This document shows, piece by piece, positions 1 to 7,010 of a DNA stretch of 8,849 nucleotides. Under the pieces are notes generated by a model. It had not been told where the DNA came from. It did not search any database and saw only the letters and a program-made list of their open reading frames with translations. Source of the stretch: an uncultured Lacticaseibacillus sp. (GTDB taxonomy: Bacteria; Bacillota; Bacilli; Lactobacillales; Lactobacillaceae); contig CAKRHU010000046.1 in NCBI GenBank assembly GCA_934339215.1, forward strand, positions 1 to 8,849. Reading direction: 5' to 3'. The position numbers and the translations under genes were made by a program. Every line of letters starts with the position of its first letter. Positions within the stretch are counted from its first letter, which is position 1.

Positions 1-2
1 TC

Positions 3-194
3 ATGCAACAAATGTCGAAAACAATGGGCTGGCTCATGCTGGCGTTAAATGTGGTGCTGCTGATTCTAATTGGTACTATGCACAATATGGCAGCAATGTG
101 GTTAATGGGTCTGATTATGACTTTGGACGCTGTGACCGGGTTAGTTGCCGCTTATCGGCCCCAGTCAAGTCAACAACACGCCCACCAGCACTAG
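3..194 (+). CDS. Small two-helix membrane protein, hypothetical
   Basis: A 63-residue protein with two predicted membrane segments, residues about 9-26 and 29-50, separated by a very short turn (His-Asn), so it should form a helical hairpin in the cytoplasmic membrane. An aspartate (D42) sits inside the second helix, and the tail is polar and rich in Gln and His (last 12 residues). Met is unusually frequent (10 residues). The start is uncertain: the window begins two bases before the first ATG, so no ribosome binding site can be seen, and the gene may begin further upstream or at the second ATG at 12. I do not recognise the family and assign no function. Downstream, an IS6 relic begins seven bases after the stop codon. 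Confidence 0.6.
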   Translation: MQQMSKTMGWLMLALNVVLLILIGTMHNMAAMWLMGLIMTLDAVTGLVAAYRPQSSQQHAHQH

Positions 195-201
195 TTTGTC
201 T

Positions 202-220
202 GGTTCTGGTGCAAACTTTC
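202..220 (+). repeat. Left terminal inverted repeat of an IS6-family (ISS1-like) element
   Basis: The bases GGTTCTGGTGCAAACTTT match the ISS1/IS1216 terminal repeat as I remember it (GGTTCTGTTGCAAAGTTT) at 16 of 18 positions. The repeat lies 71 bases before the transposase-like start codon at 273, the expected geometry for these elements. No matching right-hand repeat is visible in the window, so the element has lost its other end. Confidence 0.75.
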
Positions 221-272
221 TTCTCTGACTTCACTTTAGTATATTTGGTGCAAGAAACGGGGGATTGTGCGC

Positions 273-356
273 ATGAATCACTTCAAAGGACGTCACTTTT
301 AAAGAGACATCATCTTAGCAGTAGTTGGCTACTATAGCATACTAGTGAGCTATTAG
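273..356 (+). pseudogene. IS6-family transposase N-terminus, nonsense-interrupted
   Basis: Reading from ATG at 273 gives MNHFKGRHF, then an in-frame TAA (300-302), then RDIILAVVGYYSILVSY and a TAG (354-356). The known IS6/ISS1/IS1216 transposase start is MNHFKGKQF followed by KKDVIIVAVGYY and then a segment ending in NLSY. The match runs through the stop in the same frame, so AAA to TAA is the simplest first lesion. One residue is also missing between GYY and SY compared with the consensus. The catalytic DDE core lies beyond this fragment and is absent, so no functional transposase can be made. Identification rests on remembered family sequence, but the match is distinctive. Confidence 0.75.
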
Positions 357-389
357 GTAAGCACCCAATCAAATGACGTTCAATAATCA

Positions 390-446
390 AAAGCTCAGTA
401 TCTGAGAGGTAAATTTTCCCTTCGGATATTGAGCTTTACTTTTTTT
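390..446 (+). terminator. Intrinsic terminator with a long stem
   Basis: AAAGCTCAGTATC (390-402) pairs with GATATTGAGCTTT (425-437) over 13 positions, one of them a G-U wobble. The loop is 22 bases. A run of seven T follows (440-446). It would end plus-strand transcription from the small membrane gene or the IS relic. Confidence 0.75.
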
Positions 447-501
447 CGTCGTTTCCGACGTGTGGTTAGTAGCAACTGCGGTCTATCAACTTATGTTGCA
501 A

Positions 502-529
502 TGACGCCCCCATGACGATTGGGGCGTCA
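502..529. other. GC-rich hairpin without a U-tract
   Basis: TGACGCCCC (502-510) and GGGGCGTCA (521-529) form a perfect 9-bp stem with a 10-base loop. No T-run follows on either strand, so it is not a canonical intrinsic terminator. It lies downstream of the minus-strand helix-turn-helix gene and could be a degraded terminator or a transcript-stabilising structure. Apart from this, bases 447-620 show nothing I can identify. Confidence 0.45.
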
Positions 530-674
530 ATATTAGAAAAGGATTATATCAATCGGCTTACTCTAATTTAGGGCTAGTTGCCAGAAATATTTATTTCAGA
601 TGCACAGTGTTTTCTCGCACTAGCCTATGTAGCACAATCGTTGTGTTTCATAAAATGTTTCAAAAATCCGGCCT

Positions 675-1007
675 TTATGCCATTGCCCAGTCGTATTGCT
701 TCAGAAAGTCGGAATCATTCGCCTTATCACTTGGCATCGGCTTATTTGTATGAGCCAACCGGTAGCGCGTATCATTAGCCGGCAACATATAAGCAGGAAT
801 CCCGGTAACTTCCTCAATTGAAAGGGCTACGGTTAGCGAAATGAATGCCTTGCGATGAAGCACTTGCGACAGATGTTTTTCAGAAATCCTGTTACGTCGT
901 GCAAACTCAGCTTGAGTAATGTGGTAGAAGCTAAGCGTTTCTTCAATCGTGTCAGCTGCGGAAAATTCTGTAAGATCAGTGGGCACAATTTGATTATTTC
1001 GATTCAA
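675..1007 (-). CDS. HigA/XRE-type helix-turn-helix protein, probably 3'-truncated
   Basis: A 110-residue protein with an XRE/Cro-type helix-turn-helix (residues about 20-68) in the arrangement of HigA antitoxins: TQAEFARRNRISEKHLSQVL covers the recognition region, followed by a TGIPAYML...YRL segment like the TGxSAxxWLNLQxxYxL tail of HigA proteins. I start it at TTG 1007, because AAGGAGG (rc of 1019-1025) lies 11 bases upstream; a longer reading from TTG 1040 would place that site inside the gene. The reading frame ends abruptly after QYDWAMA. In the neighbouring frame the sequence continues as IKAGFLKHFMKHNDCAT to a stop at 625, which resembles the usual family continuation, so a one-base indel near 675 has probably truncated it. 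No toxin partner is visible next to it. DNA-binding role is inferred from the fold. Confidence 0.65.
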   Translation of the reverse strand: MNRNNQIVPTDLTEFSAADTIEETLSFYHITQAEFARRNRISEKHLSQVLHRKAFISLTVALSIEEVTGIPAYMLPANDTRYRLAHTNKPMPSDKANDSDFLKQYDWAMA

Positions 1008-1018
1008 CGCGGGGCATA

Positions 1019-1025
1019 CCTCCTT
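1019..1025 (-). promoter_or_regulatory. Ribosome binding site deciding the TTG start of the HTH gene
   Basis: On the minus strand this reads AAGGAGG, a perfect Shine-Dalgarno sequence. It is 11 bases before TTG 1007 and inside the longer open frame that begins at 1040, so it argues for the shorter protein. The spacing is slightly long. Confidence 0.55.
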
Positions 1026-1084
1026 AGCGATAGTCTTCAATCTCTAGGATGATGATGGTCACGGCCTCTGATGTTTTTGTGGTC

Positions 1085-1124
1085 AGCGCGCCGCCTCATG
1101 AACTGCGGCGGCGCGCTTTGTTTT
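1085..1124 (+). terminator. Strong GC-rich terminator-like hairpin, U-tract on plus strand
   Basis: AGCGCGCCGCC (1085-1095) pairs perfectly with GGCGGCGCGCT (1107-1117), an 11-bp stem with an 11-base loop. The plus strand continues TTTGTTTT, a usable U-tract. The minus strand has no U-tract, although the minus-strand HAD gene ends only 28 bases away and would be the natural client. No plus-strand gene is visible upstream between 357 and 1085, so its orientation is unexplained. Confidence 0.6.
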
Positions 1125-1145
1125 GGTGTCCAGTTTAAATATCGA

Positions 1146-1763
1146 CTATAATGTCAGTAAGTCCGCCGGCGTCTTCAGCGCATAGGTGATCGGCTGAAGC
1201 GCATCACTTGGTTGATTGGTCCAAGTCGCCAAAGCAAATGGCACTTGGGCATCTTTGGCCGCGCGAGAATCGGTGATCGTATCGCCGATATACACTGCGT
1301 CTTCAGTGGTTTCGCCTAAGCGGTCCAGCGCTAACAAAATCGGATCGCCAAAGGGTTTATTGCGCTTAGCATCATGTGCTAAAACGGCCGTATCGATGTA
1401 ATCAGAGAAATGATAACGCGCATCATCGATGGCAAATTCAGGGGCTGCTTTTGAGGTGACGATCCCGATTTTATTGCCAGCATCGCGTAATTTGGTCAAA
1501 GCATCAGGCATCCCCGCGATCCAATCCACAGCTGGAGCGTAAACTTTGGAATCAGCGATCCATTGGGTGATCATCTCAGTGGCAGCAACGCCTTCAAAGC
1601 CTAGGCGCCTGGCGGTATCTTGAGACGGAATGCCATTGGAGAAAGTCAGTTCGTCAAGCGTGTAGTCGCGATCATAGCGATGCATGGTATCTTGTAATCC
1701 TTTTAAGTACATGGCGACGGAATCGATCAAGGTCCCGTCGATATCAAAAATATAGGCAGACAT
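1146..1763 (-). CDS. HAD-superfamily hydrolase, phosphoglycolate-phosphatase-like
   Basis: A 205-residue cytoplasmic haloacid-dehalogenase-type phosphatase. Motif I is FDIDGTL with nucleophile D7 and acid/base D9. Motif II is the IVTSK segment at 101-105 (T103). Motif III is K136 in NKPFGDP, and motif IV is GDTITD with D161 and D165. Residues about 16-80 form a helical cap of the C1 type, typical of phosphoglycolate phosphatase and beta-phosphoglucomutase relatives. All catalytic residues are present and the length is normal. The substrate cannot be told from sequence; such enzymes commonly clear small phosphorylated metabolites. The start is well supported: AGAAAGGAAG precedes ATG by seven bases. 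The gene is divergent from sbcD with only 47 bases between start codons, so the two control regions overlap. Confidence 0.88.
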   Translation of the reverse strand: MSAYIFDIDGTLIDSVAMYLKGLQDTMHRYDRDYTLDELTFSNGIPSQDTARRLGFEGVAATEMITQWIADSKVYAPAVDWIAGMPDALTKLRDAGNKIGIVTSKAAPEFAIDDARYHFSDYIDTAVLAHDAKRNKPFGDPILLALDRLGETTEDAVYIGDTITDSRAAKDAQVPFALATWTNQPSDALQPITYALKTPADLLTL

Positions 1764-1785
1764 GGAAGCACTTCCTTTCTCAACT

Positions 1786-1791
1786 AGTATA
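1786..1791 (-). promoter_or_regulatory. Possible -10 box for the HAD gene
   Basis: The minus strand reads TATACT, one mismatch from TATAAT, 22 bases before the HAD start codon. No convincing -35 box lies 16-18 bases upstream. Transcription would begin just ahead of the ribosome binding site, giving a very short leader. Its upstream side would overlap the sbcD start region. Confidence 0.3.
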
Positions 1792-1810
1792 CCAAAGGAG
1801 TTGGCTCATT

Positions 1811-2929
1811 TTGAAAATTTTGCACACAGCAGATTGGCATATCGGCAAAAAACTCGCTGGATTCGATTTACTCGAGGATCAACAGGCAATCTTCCAGCGT
1901 TTAGTAGAGGTTGCTCAAGACGAAAAAGTTGACGCAATCATCATTGCAGGTGACCTGTATGATCGCGCACTTCCCAATGAGGCGGCAGTTTCAGCGGTTA
2001 ACGACATGTTGTTTGAACTCAATCGCAAACTGAATTATCCGCTCCTTGTCGTGTCGGGCAACCATGACTCTGCGGTGCGCTTGAATACTGGGCGAGACTG
2101 GTACGCGTCCACTGGGCTTTATTTGAACACCGAACTCGACCAAGCTTTCGATCCGATCACGCTAGGGGATAGTCAATTCTTCTTGTTGCCATACTTTGAA
2201 CCCGTTGCCGCGCGGTTATACTTCAATGATGACAGCTTGACCAATATCGCCAAGGCGATGGTGCCAGTGGTTGCGAAAATGCAGACGTTGTTCGACCCAG
2301 ATAAACGCCACATTTTGGTGGGGCACTTTTTCGCGGCTGGTAGTGAACATTCCGATTCAGAAACTCGCGTCAATGTTGGCGGCTTGGATGCTGTAGCAGT
2401 CGGGGACTTGGCACCTTTTGATTACGTTGCGTTAGGCCATTTGCACAGCCGGCATGCATTAGACGCTGAGAAAATTCAATATTCTGGTAGCTTATTGAAG
2501 TATTCCGTGTCTGAAGTCGCCCAAGAAAAAGGCGTCTACATTTTGGATACGGCGTCGATGACGCGCAAATTTATCCCGCTGGCGCCGAAACGTGACGTCC
2601 AACACCTCACGGATAGCTTCGAACACTTGTCAGATCCTGCGATTTATCAAGAACTCGATCGCGACGCATACACTGCGATCACTTTGACGGATACGGAAGT
2701 GATTCCCAATGTCATGGCGCAACTGCGCGAAATTTTTCCCCAAGTGATCGGACTGGACCGTCAACATGGGGTGCAACTCACAGATCGGCCAACTGTGGCG
2801 AAGCTGGAGAAATTGTCGCCGACCGAATTGCTGGGAGATTTCTATGATCATGTATCAGATAGCGAGTTGACAACGGCGCAAATGCATTGGGCCAAACAGG
2901 CCTTGACCACCGCGCAAAAGGAGGACTGA
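1811..2929 (+). CDS. sbcD: SbcD, nuclease subunit of the SbcCD exonuclease
   Basis: This is the Mre11-type, metal-dependent nuclease subunit (372 aa). With SbcC it degrades double-stranded ends, opens DNA hairpins and cleaves at protein-blocked ends, acting at palindromes and in double-strand break repair. All phosphoesterase motifs are present and at the positions seen in E. coli SbcD: D8 and H10 (ADWHIGK), D48 (AGDLYD), N84 and H85 (GNHD), H172 (VGHF), H210 and H212 (GHLH). The C-terminal third, after about residue 265, is the capping and SbcC-binding region. The start is TTG at 1811, ten bases behind AAAGGAG; the protein then begins KILHTADWH as expected. It is the first gene of a two-gene operon, with the stop two bases before the sbcC start, so the pair should be co-translated. 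Confidence 0.95.
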   Translation: MKILHTADWHIGKKLAGFDLLEDQQAIFQRLVEVAQDEKVDAIIIAGDLYDRALPNEAAVSAVNDMLFELNRKLNYPLLVVSGNHDSAVRLNTGRDWYASTGLYLNTELDQAFDPITLGDSQFFLLPYFEPVAARLYFNDDSLTNIAKAMVPVVAKMQTLFDPDKRHILVGHFFAAGSEHSDSETRVNVGGLDAVAVGDLAPFDYVALGHLHSRHALDAEKIQYSGSLLKYSVSEVAQEKGVYILDTASMTRKFIPLAPKRDVQHLTDSFEHLSDPAIYQELDRDAYTAITLTDTEVIPNVMAQLREIFPQVIGLDRQHGVQLTDRPTVAKLEKLSPTELLGDFYDHVSDSELTTAQMHWAKQALTTAQKED

Positions 2930-2931
2930 CC

Positions 2932-5900
2932 ATGCGTTTAAAACAATTACACATGCAGAACTTTGGCCCTTACCGTGATGAGCAAGTGGACTTTGAAGCT
3001 TTTGATACCACGCCATTATTTTTGATCAGTGGCAAAACCGGTGCCGGAAAAACCACGATTTTTGATGCGATGGTGTTTGCCTTGTACGGCACAACCACTG
3101 GTGGCGAACGGACTGGTAACGAAATGCGTGCTAACTTTGCCAGCCCTGAGGAATCGACTTCTGTCACCTTGAGTTTTACTCATGGTGGGCGGGATTATTT
3201 GATCAAGCGCTCACCAGCCCAACTGTTAACGAAGAAGCGCGGGGATGGGTTGACCAACGTCCCTGCCAAAGTTTCATTGAAGATTTTTGCCGATGGCGCG
3301 GAAGTCGATGAGCTGACCAAGGTTCAAACCGTCACTGATCGCATCGACAGTTTACTTCAACTCGATGCCAACCAATTTCGGCAAATGGTGTTACTCCCGC
3401 AAGGCAAATTCCGGCAATTTCTAGATGCCAATTCAGATGTCAAAGCCGATTTGTTGCGGCATTTATTTGGTACGGATCTTTATTTACGCTGGCAAACCAG
3501 TATTCAAACCGCGGCGAAGAAGCAAAGCCGGGCGCTGGATGCTAAGCAAGCGCGTCTCGAAACCTTGAGCTCACAATTTGAATATGGCGAACATGCCCCT
3601 AGTGAAACTGCGAATTTGGCCGATAAAATCGACTTGATGACCGCACAATTGGCCGAACAAACTGAGGCCTTGAACGCTTTACAAGCCCAGTCTACTCAAG
3701 CTAAAGCCCAATATGATCACGCTAATGCAGCCTATCAGGCGGGCAGTGCTTTAGCGCAAGCCTATCAACGCCTGCATCAAGCCACCTCAGTTTTAGCCGA
3801 ATTGGATCAACAAGCTGATCAATTGGCCCAAGCTTCCAAACGTCTCAACGATTTACAATGGGCGCATGAATGGCAACCGATATCAGACCAAATCGTGAAA
3901 GCACAAGCGGATCGTCAAAACTTGGTGCAACAAGTTGACGTGGCTCAAAAAGCTCTGACTCAAGTCCAAAAACAGCTCGAACAAGCCCAAGCTCAACAAC
4001 AAGACCTGCAAGCCCAAGCTCCAGCGATCAAACTTACCGAACAGCAATTGAGCAAACTGGCTGACACGAAAATCCAGTTGCAAAAGTTGGCGGATCTGCG
4101 GGTCGCTTACCAACAAGCGCAAACTACTCAAAAACAACTATCTGAAACTGCAGCGCAAGCGTTGAAGACTTGCCAAGATTTGCAAACTAAACTGACGGAT
4201 ACGCAACAAGCGTTAAACGAGTTGGCCAAAGTCGATCAAACAGCCCAACTTTCTGAGTTAGAAACGTTGACTGCAGGCCTTTCTGCCACTGCACGGACTT
4301 GGCAACAAAGTCGCAAACGCCTAGCTGACGTGCAGACGCAACTGACGCAAGCCCAAGCACTTGAAGATTCGGTGCATTCAAAAGCTATTGCCGCAGATGT
4401 GGCGTATCAACAGTTACATGATCAAAGCCTCACCAATCAAATCGCAGCGCTAGTCGGCCAATTATCAGCAAATGCACCCTGCCCAGTGTGCGGGAGTTTG
4501 GATCATCCCCATCCCGCGACAGTTGCAGCTGGCCAAGCTGTGACGCCAGAAGCTTTAAAGCAAGCAGATGCAAAACGGACTGCGGCGTCATCTGCTTTAG
4601 CGCAGGCAGAAGCTGACAGTGCGCGGTTGAATCAACAGCTTTTGCAATTGACGCGAGATGTTGACGACAATGCGCAAATGATTCAAACCCAAGCAGGGGA
4701 TTTAGCACAAGCAGATGCTGAAACCACGCTGAATGTTTTGCGTCAACGATTGATCGACTTACGTAGCGCACAAAAGCAATGGCTGACACAAACGGACACC
4801 TTACGCCAACAAGCAGAAACGCTAACGACTCAAGTCAACGCCGCCCAAACTCAAGTTGACGACACCAAGGCGCAAGTGCAAGCGCAAGCCGTTCAACTTG
4901 CTGGTGTGAAAGCGCAAGTCGAAGCAGCAGAACATGGTTTGAAAGATCCGAACTTGAGCTTGGCAGATTTAAATACGCAAGCCGCGAACTTGCAACAGCA
5001 ATTGACGACTTACGAACAAGCGACCACTGCCAACGCCGAAACTTTGCAGCAAAGTAACCAAACAATGACTCGCTTGACGACCAGCATTCAAGACCACAAC
5101 GCGCAAATTGAACACTTGAAAGCCGCCGAAACAACGGCGCAAACTAAGCTGGATCAAGCGTTGCAAGCACATGGGGAAATTTCTGCAGCGGATTTCAACG
5201 CTTTGTTGCAAGCAAGTGGGGAGATTGCTGGTTTACAAACTCAAATTGAGGCGGCCAAGACACAGCGCAGTCAACAATTGGCCTTAAAAGCTGCCGCTGA
5301 AAAACAAATTGGCAAGCTTCCAGAACCTGACTTGGAAACTTTGACCCAGGCGCGGGTCCAAGCAGAACTCGCCAATACGCAATCGACGCAACAAACAGCC
5401 TCAGCCCAACATGCTTTGACGCAAGCGCAACGTTTGGTCACCACGATTCAACAAGAATACAGTGAAAACCAAGCCGCCTTGCAAGAAAATATCGCGCTGC
5501 AAAACCTCGCCGCAGTGGTCAACGGCACGAATTCACAACGATTATCCTTGGAGCGGTACGTTTTACGGACTTATCTACAACAAGTGCTGGTGGTCGCCAA
5601 CAAACGACTGGAAGGTTTATCCGATGGCCGCTATCAATTGGCCTTACACCAAGAGCCTGGCAGTTATAAAAATGATTCCGGATTGGAAATCGATGTGTAC
5701 GATGATCAAGTCGGCGAAACCCGATCGGTTCACACCCTTTCAGGTGGGGAATCCTTTATTGCCGCGCTGGCGTTGGCATTAGCGTTAGGTGAAGTGATTC
5801 AAGAACAAGCCGGTGGCGTTTCAATTGATGCGTTGTTTATCGATGAAGGCTTTGGATCGCTGGATCAAAGCTCACTGGATACGGCACTTGAAGCCTTGGA

Positions 5901-6039
5901 ATCTATCGAAGGGCAATCGCGGATGATCGGGATCATTTCTCACGTGGAATCCTTGCAAACTGGGATCCCTGATCAATTGCGGGTGACGCCAACTGGGGCC
6001 GGGGACAGTCATATCGATGTGGTACATTTAGGCGAATAA
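2932..6039 (+). CDS. sbcC: SbcC, Rad50-type ATPase subunit of the SbcCD exonuclease
   Basis: A complete 1035-residue SMC/Rad50-like ATPase that drives and tethers the SbcD nuclease on DNA. The N-terminal half-domain holds Walker A GKTGAGKTT (34-42) and the Q-loop region QMVLLPQGKF (151-160). The C-terminal half-domain holds the signature LSGGES (936-941), Walker B LFIDEG (968-973, D971/E972), the D-loop SLD and the switch histidine H1004. Between them run two long coiled-coil arms, about 190-510 and 540-860, meeting at a zinc hook CPVC (C517, C520) through which two complexes dimerise. The arms are exceptionally rich in Gln, Ala and Thr. I start at ATG 2932, seven bases after GGAGG, giving the expected MRLKQLHMQNFGPY; a longer frame opening at 2887 only overlaps sbcD and lacks support. 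A terminator follows 12 bases after the stop. Confidence 0.95.
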   Translation: MRLKQLHMQNFGPYRDEQVDFEAFDTTPLFLISGKTGAGKTTIFDAMVFALYGTTTGGERTGNEMRANFASPEESTSVTLSFTHGGRDYLIKRSPAQLLTKKRGDGLTNVPAKVSLKIFADGAEVDELTKVQTVTDRIDSLLQLDANQFRQMVLLPQGKFRQFLDANSDVKADLLRHLFGTDLYLRWQTSIQTAAKKQSRALDAKQARLETLSSQFEYGEHAPSETANLADKIDLMTAQLAEQTEALNALQAQSTQAKAQYDHANAAYQAGSALAQAYQRLHQATSVLAELDQQADQLAQASKRLNDLQWAHEWQPISDQIVKAQADRQNLVQQVDVAQKALTQVQKQLEQAQAQQQDLQAQAPAIKLTEQQLSKLADTKIQLQKLADLRVAYQQAQTTQKQLSETAAQALKTCQDLQTKLTDTQQALNELAKVDQTAQLSELETLTAGLSATARTWQQSRKRLADVQTQLTQAQALEDSVHSKAIAADVAYQQLHDQSLTNQIAALVGQLSANAPCPVCGSLDHPHPATVAAGQAVTPEALKQADAKRTAASSALAQAEADSARLNQQLLQLTRDVDDNAQMIQTQAGDLAQADAETTLNVLRQRLIDLRSAQKQWLTQTDTLRQQAETLTTQVNAAQTQVDDTKAQVQAQAVQLAGVKAQVEAAEHGLKDPNLSLADLNTQAANLQQQLTTYEQATTANAETLQQSNQTMTRLTTSIQDHNAQIEHLKAAETTAQTKLDQALQAHGEISAADFNALLQASGEIAGLQTQIEAAKTQRSQQLALKAAAEKQIGKLPEPDLETLTQARVQAELANTQSTQQTASAQHALTQAQRLVTTIQQEYSENQAALQENIALQNLAAVVNGTNSQRLSLERYVLRTYLQQVLVVANKRLEGLSDGRYQLALHQEPGSYKNDSGLEIDVYDDQVGETRSVHTLSGGESFIAALALALALGEVIQEQAGGVSIDALFIDEGFGSLDQSSLDTALEALESIEGQSRMIGIISHVESLQTGIPDQLRVTPTGAGDSHIDVVHLGE

Positions 6040-6050
6040 ACCGAATTTAA

Positions 6051-6085
6051 GCGGTAATCTCAATTCACGAGGTTATCGTTTTTTT
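6051..6085 (+). terminator. Terminator of the sbcDC operon
   Basis: CGGTAATCTC (6052-6061) pairs with GAGGTTATCG (6069-6078), a 10-bp stem including two G-U pairs and a 7-base loop. Seven T follow directly (6079-6085). It separates sbcC from the next transcription unit. Confidence 0.85.
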
Positions 6086-6171
6086 AATGTACCTTAGAAT
6101 TTTTGCAAGGAATTCATCACCTTTTGTTCAATTTTACCAGCGATACTAATGACTGTAGGAGGCGATGCGAT

Positions 6172-6294
6172 ATGAAGTTAGCCTTGAAATCGACTTTCCT
6201 ATTCTTTTTAGTCGCAATCATCGTCATCGATGGTTATTGGACGATTCAACACAATGATCAATCAGACACCAGAATCTCGGAGGCACGCTCATGA
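6172..6294 (+). CDS. 40-aa single-helix membrane peptide, hypothetical
   Basis: A 40-residue protein with a basic N-terminus (MKLALK) and one strongly hydrophobic stretch at about residues 7-20, followed by a polar tail of about 20 residues. It is either a single-pass membrane peptide or has an uncleaved signal anchor; no lipobox cysteine is present, so it is not a lipoprotein. The start at ATG 6172 is chosen because AGGAGG lies nine bases upstream. A longer open frame from 6103 has no such site. Its stop overlaps the start of the next gene as ATGA (6291-6294), so the two should be translationally coupled. I do not recognise the family. Hypothetically it could anchor or partner its coupled neighbour at the membrane. 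Confidence 0.65.
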   Translation: MKLALKSTFLFFLVAIIVIDGYWTIQHNDQSDTRISEARS

Positions 6295-7010
6295 CGCAAC
6301 ATCAAACCGAAACCATGCACGCTTTAAATACCGACTTTACTGTAGTTTACATTCATAAAGGGGAATTGCCAGTGCCGATGGGGCAAACCAATGCGGCATT
6401 GCGGCAATTCTTCCCGGAATTCGATGCTGGCTTTAACGGCCAGAATTCACTACCCAAGCGTCGGGTACGTCATGAGTTGCCCAACGCCGATTGGCCGACT
6501 GCAATGCGCGAACTGGCTGGGGTGATGATGCGCGCCCATGCGGCGACTAATGGCGTGTATGCCCCATATCGCCACGGTTTTCAACTACCGGAAAACCTGG
6601 TGCGCGCTTGGACGATTCAAAAAGCCTTCACCGAAATTTTGCAACCACTGCTTGATAATGGTCAGTTAGTGGCCGTGGCCTTACAAGGTGGAGATGATAT
6701 TTTAGCTGGCGTGGCGCAAGACTCGGATTGGCATTGGGGCTTTGGCTACACCACGCCAGCCAATCCTGAACGGTATGCTTATCATTTTGAATTGCAAAAT
6801 GCGGCTTTGGCCACTGTCAAAGCTGGATTTGAACAATTATCGATTCAAGCGCAAGATTTAATTACCGCAGTGGTTTGGGCAGATGCTGGATTGAAAGAAG
6901 ATTCAGTGTTGTTCACACAAACCGCAGAGCGACAAGGATTGCAAGCAGTTTTAGCCAACGGTCGGCGGGAACTCATCACCATCGGCCAGCCAGAAGTTGC
7001 CATTGCTTAG
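6291..7010 (+). CDS. 239-aa soluble protein of unknown function
   Basis: A 239-residue, acidic, cytoplasmic-looking protein without signal peptide or membrane segment. I do not recognise its family. Visible features are a GQTNAALRQFFPEFDAGF segment (31-48), a Trp- and Tyr-containing central part with MMRAHAATNGVYAPYRHGF (83-101), an LQGGDD turn and a DSDWHWGFGY stretch. No Walker, helix-turn-helix, metal-cluster or nuclease motif stands out. The start at ATG 6291 has GGAGG seven bases upstream (6279-6283) and overlaps the stop of the 40-aa membrane peptide by four bases, so these two form an operon. Codon use resembles sbcDC, so there is no sign of recent transfer. The pair is cut off from sbcC by a terminator and should have its own promoter between 6086 and 6156, although I see no clear one. 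Confidence 0.75.
   Translation: MTQHQTETMHALNTDFTVVYIHKGELPVPMGQTNAALRQFFPEFDAGFNGQNSLPKRRVRHELPNADWPTAMRELAGVMMRAHAATNGVYAPYRHGFQLPENLVRAWTIQKAFTEILQPLLDNGQLVAVALQGGDDILAGVAQDSDWHWGFGYTTPANPERYAYHFELQNAALATVKAGFEQLSIQAQDLITAVVWADAGLKEDSVLFTQTAERQGLQAVLANGRRELITIGQPEVAIA

Larger units (their letters stand above)
202..356 (+). mobile_element. Relic of an IS6-family insertion sequence, 5' end only
   Basis: This stretch holds the left terminal repeat, a short leader and the first ~27 codons of a DDE transposase of the IS6 family. From 357 onward no transposase similarity can be read in any frame, and the right end is missing. A complete element would be about 800 bases, so roughly four-fifths is gone. 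The insertion point is directly behind the small membrane gene ending at 194. The 8-base target duplication typical of IS6 elements cannot be tested without the right end. Confidence 0.75.

Noticed and set aside
98..337. 79-aa plus-strand open frame across the IS relic
   Set aside because: It starts inside the small membrane gene in another frame and runs across the IS terminal repeat; the IS6 transposase reading is much more specific.
855..1052. 65-aa plus-strand open frame
   Set aside because: It lies antisense to the helix-turn-helix gene, has no ribosome binding site and no recognisable motif.
2887..2931. Upstream extension of sbcC by 15 codons
   Set aside because: It overlaps sbcD, has no ribosome binding site, and ATG 2932 has an ideal GGAGG site and the conserved family N-terminus.
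5462..5782. 106-aa plus-strand open frame inside sbcC
   Set aside because: Frame-shifted shadow of the SbcC C-terminal ATPase domain, whose motifs are intact in the main frame.
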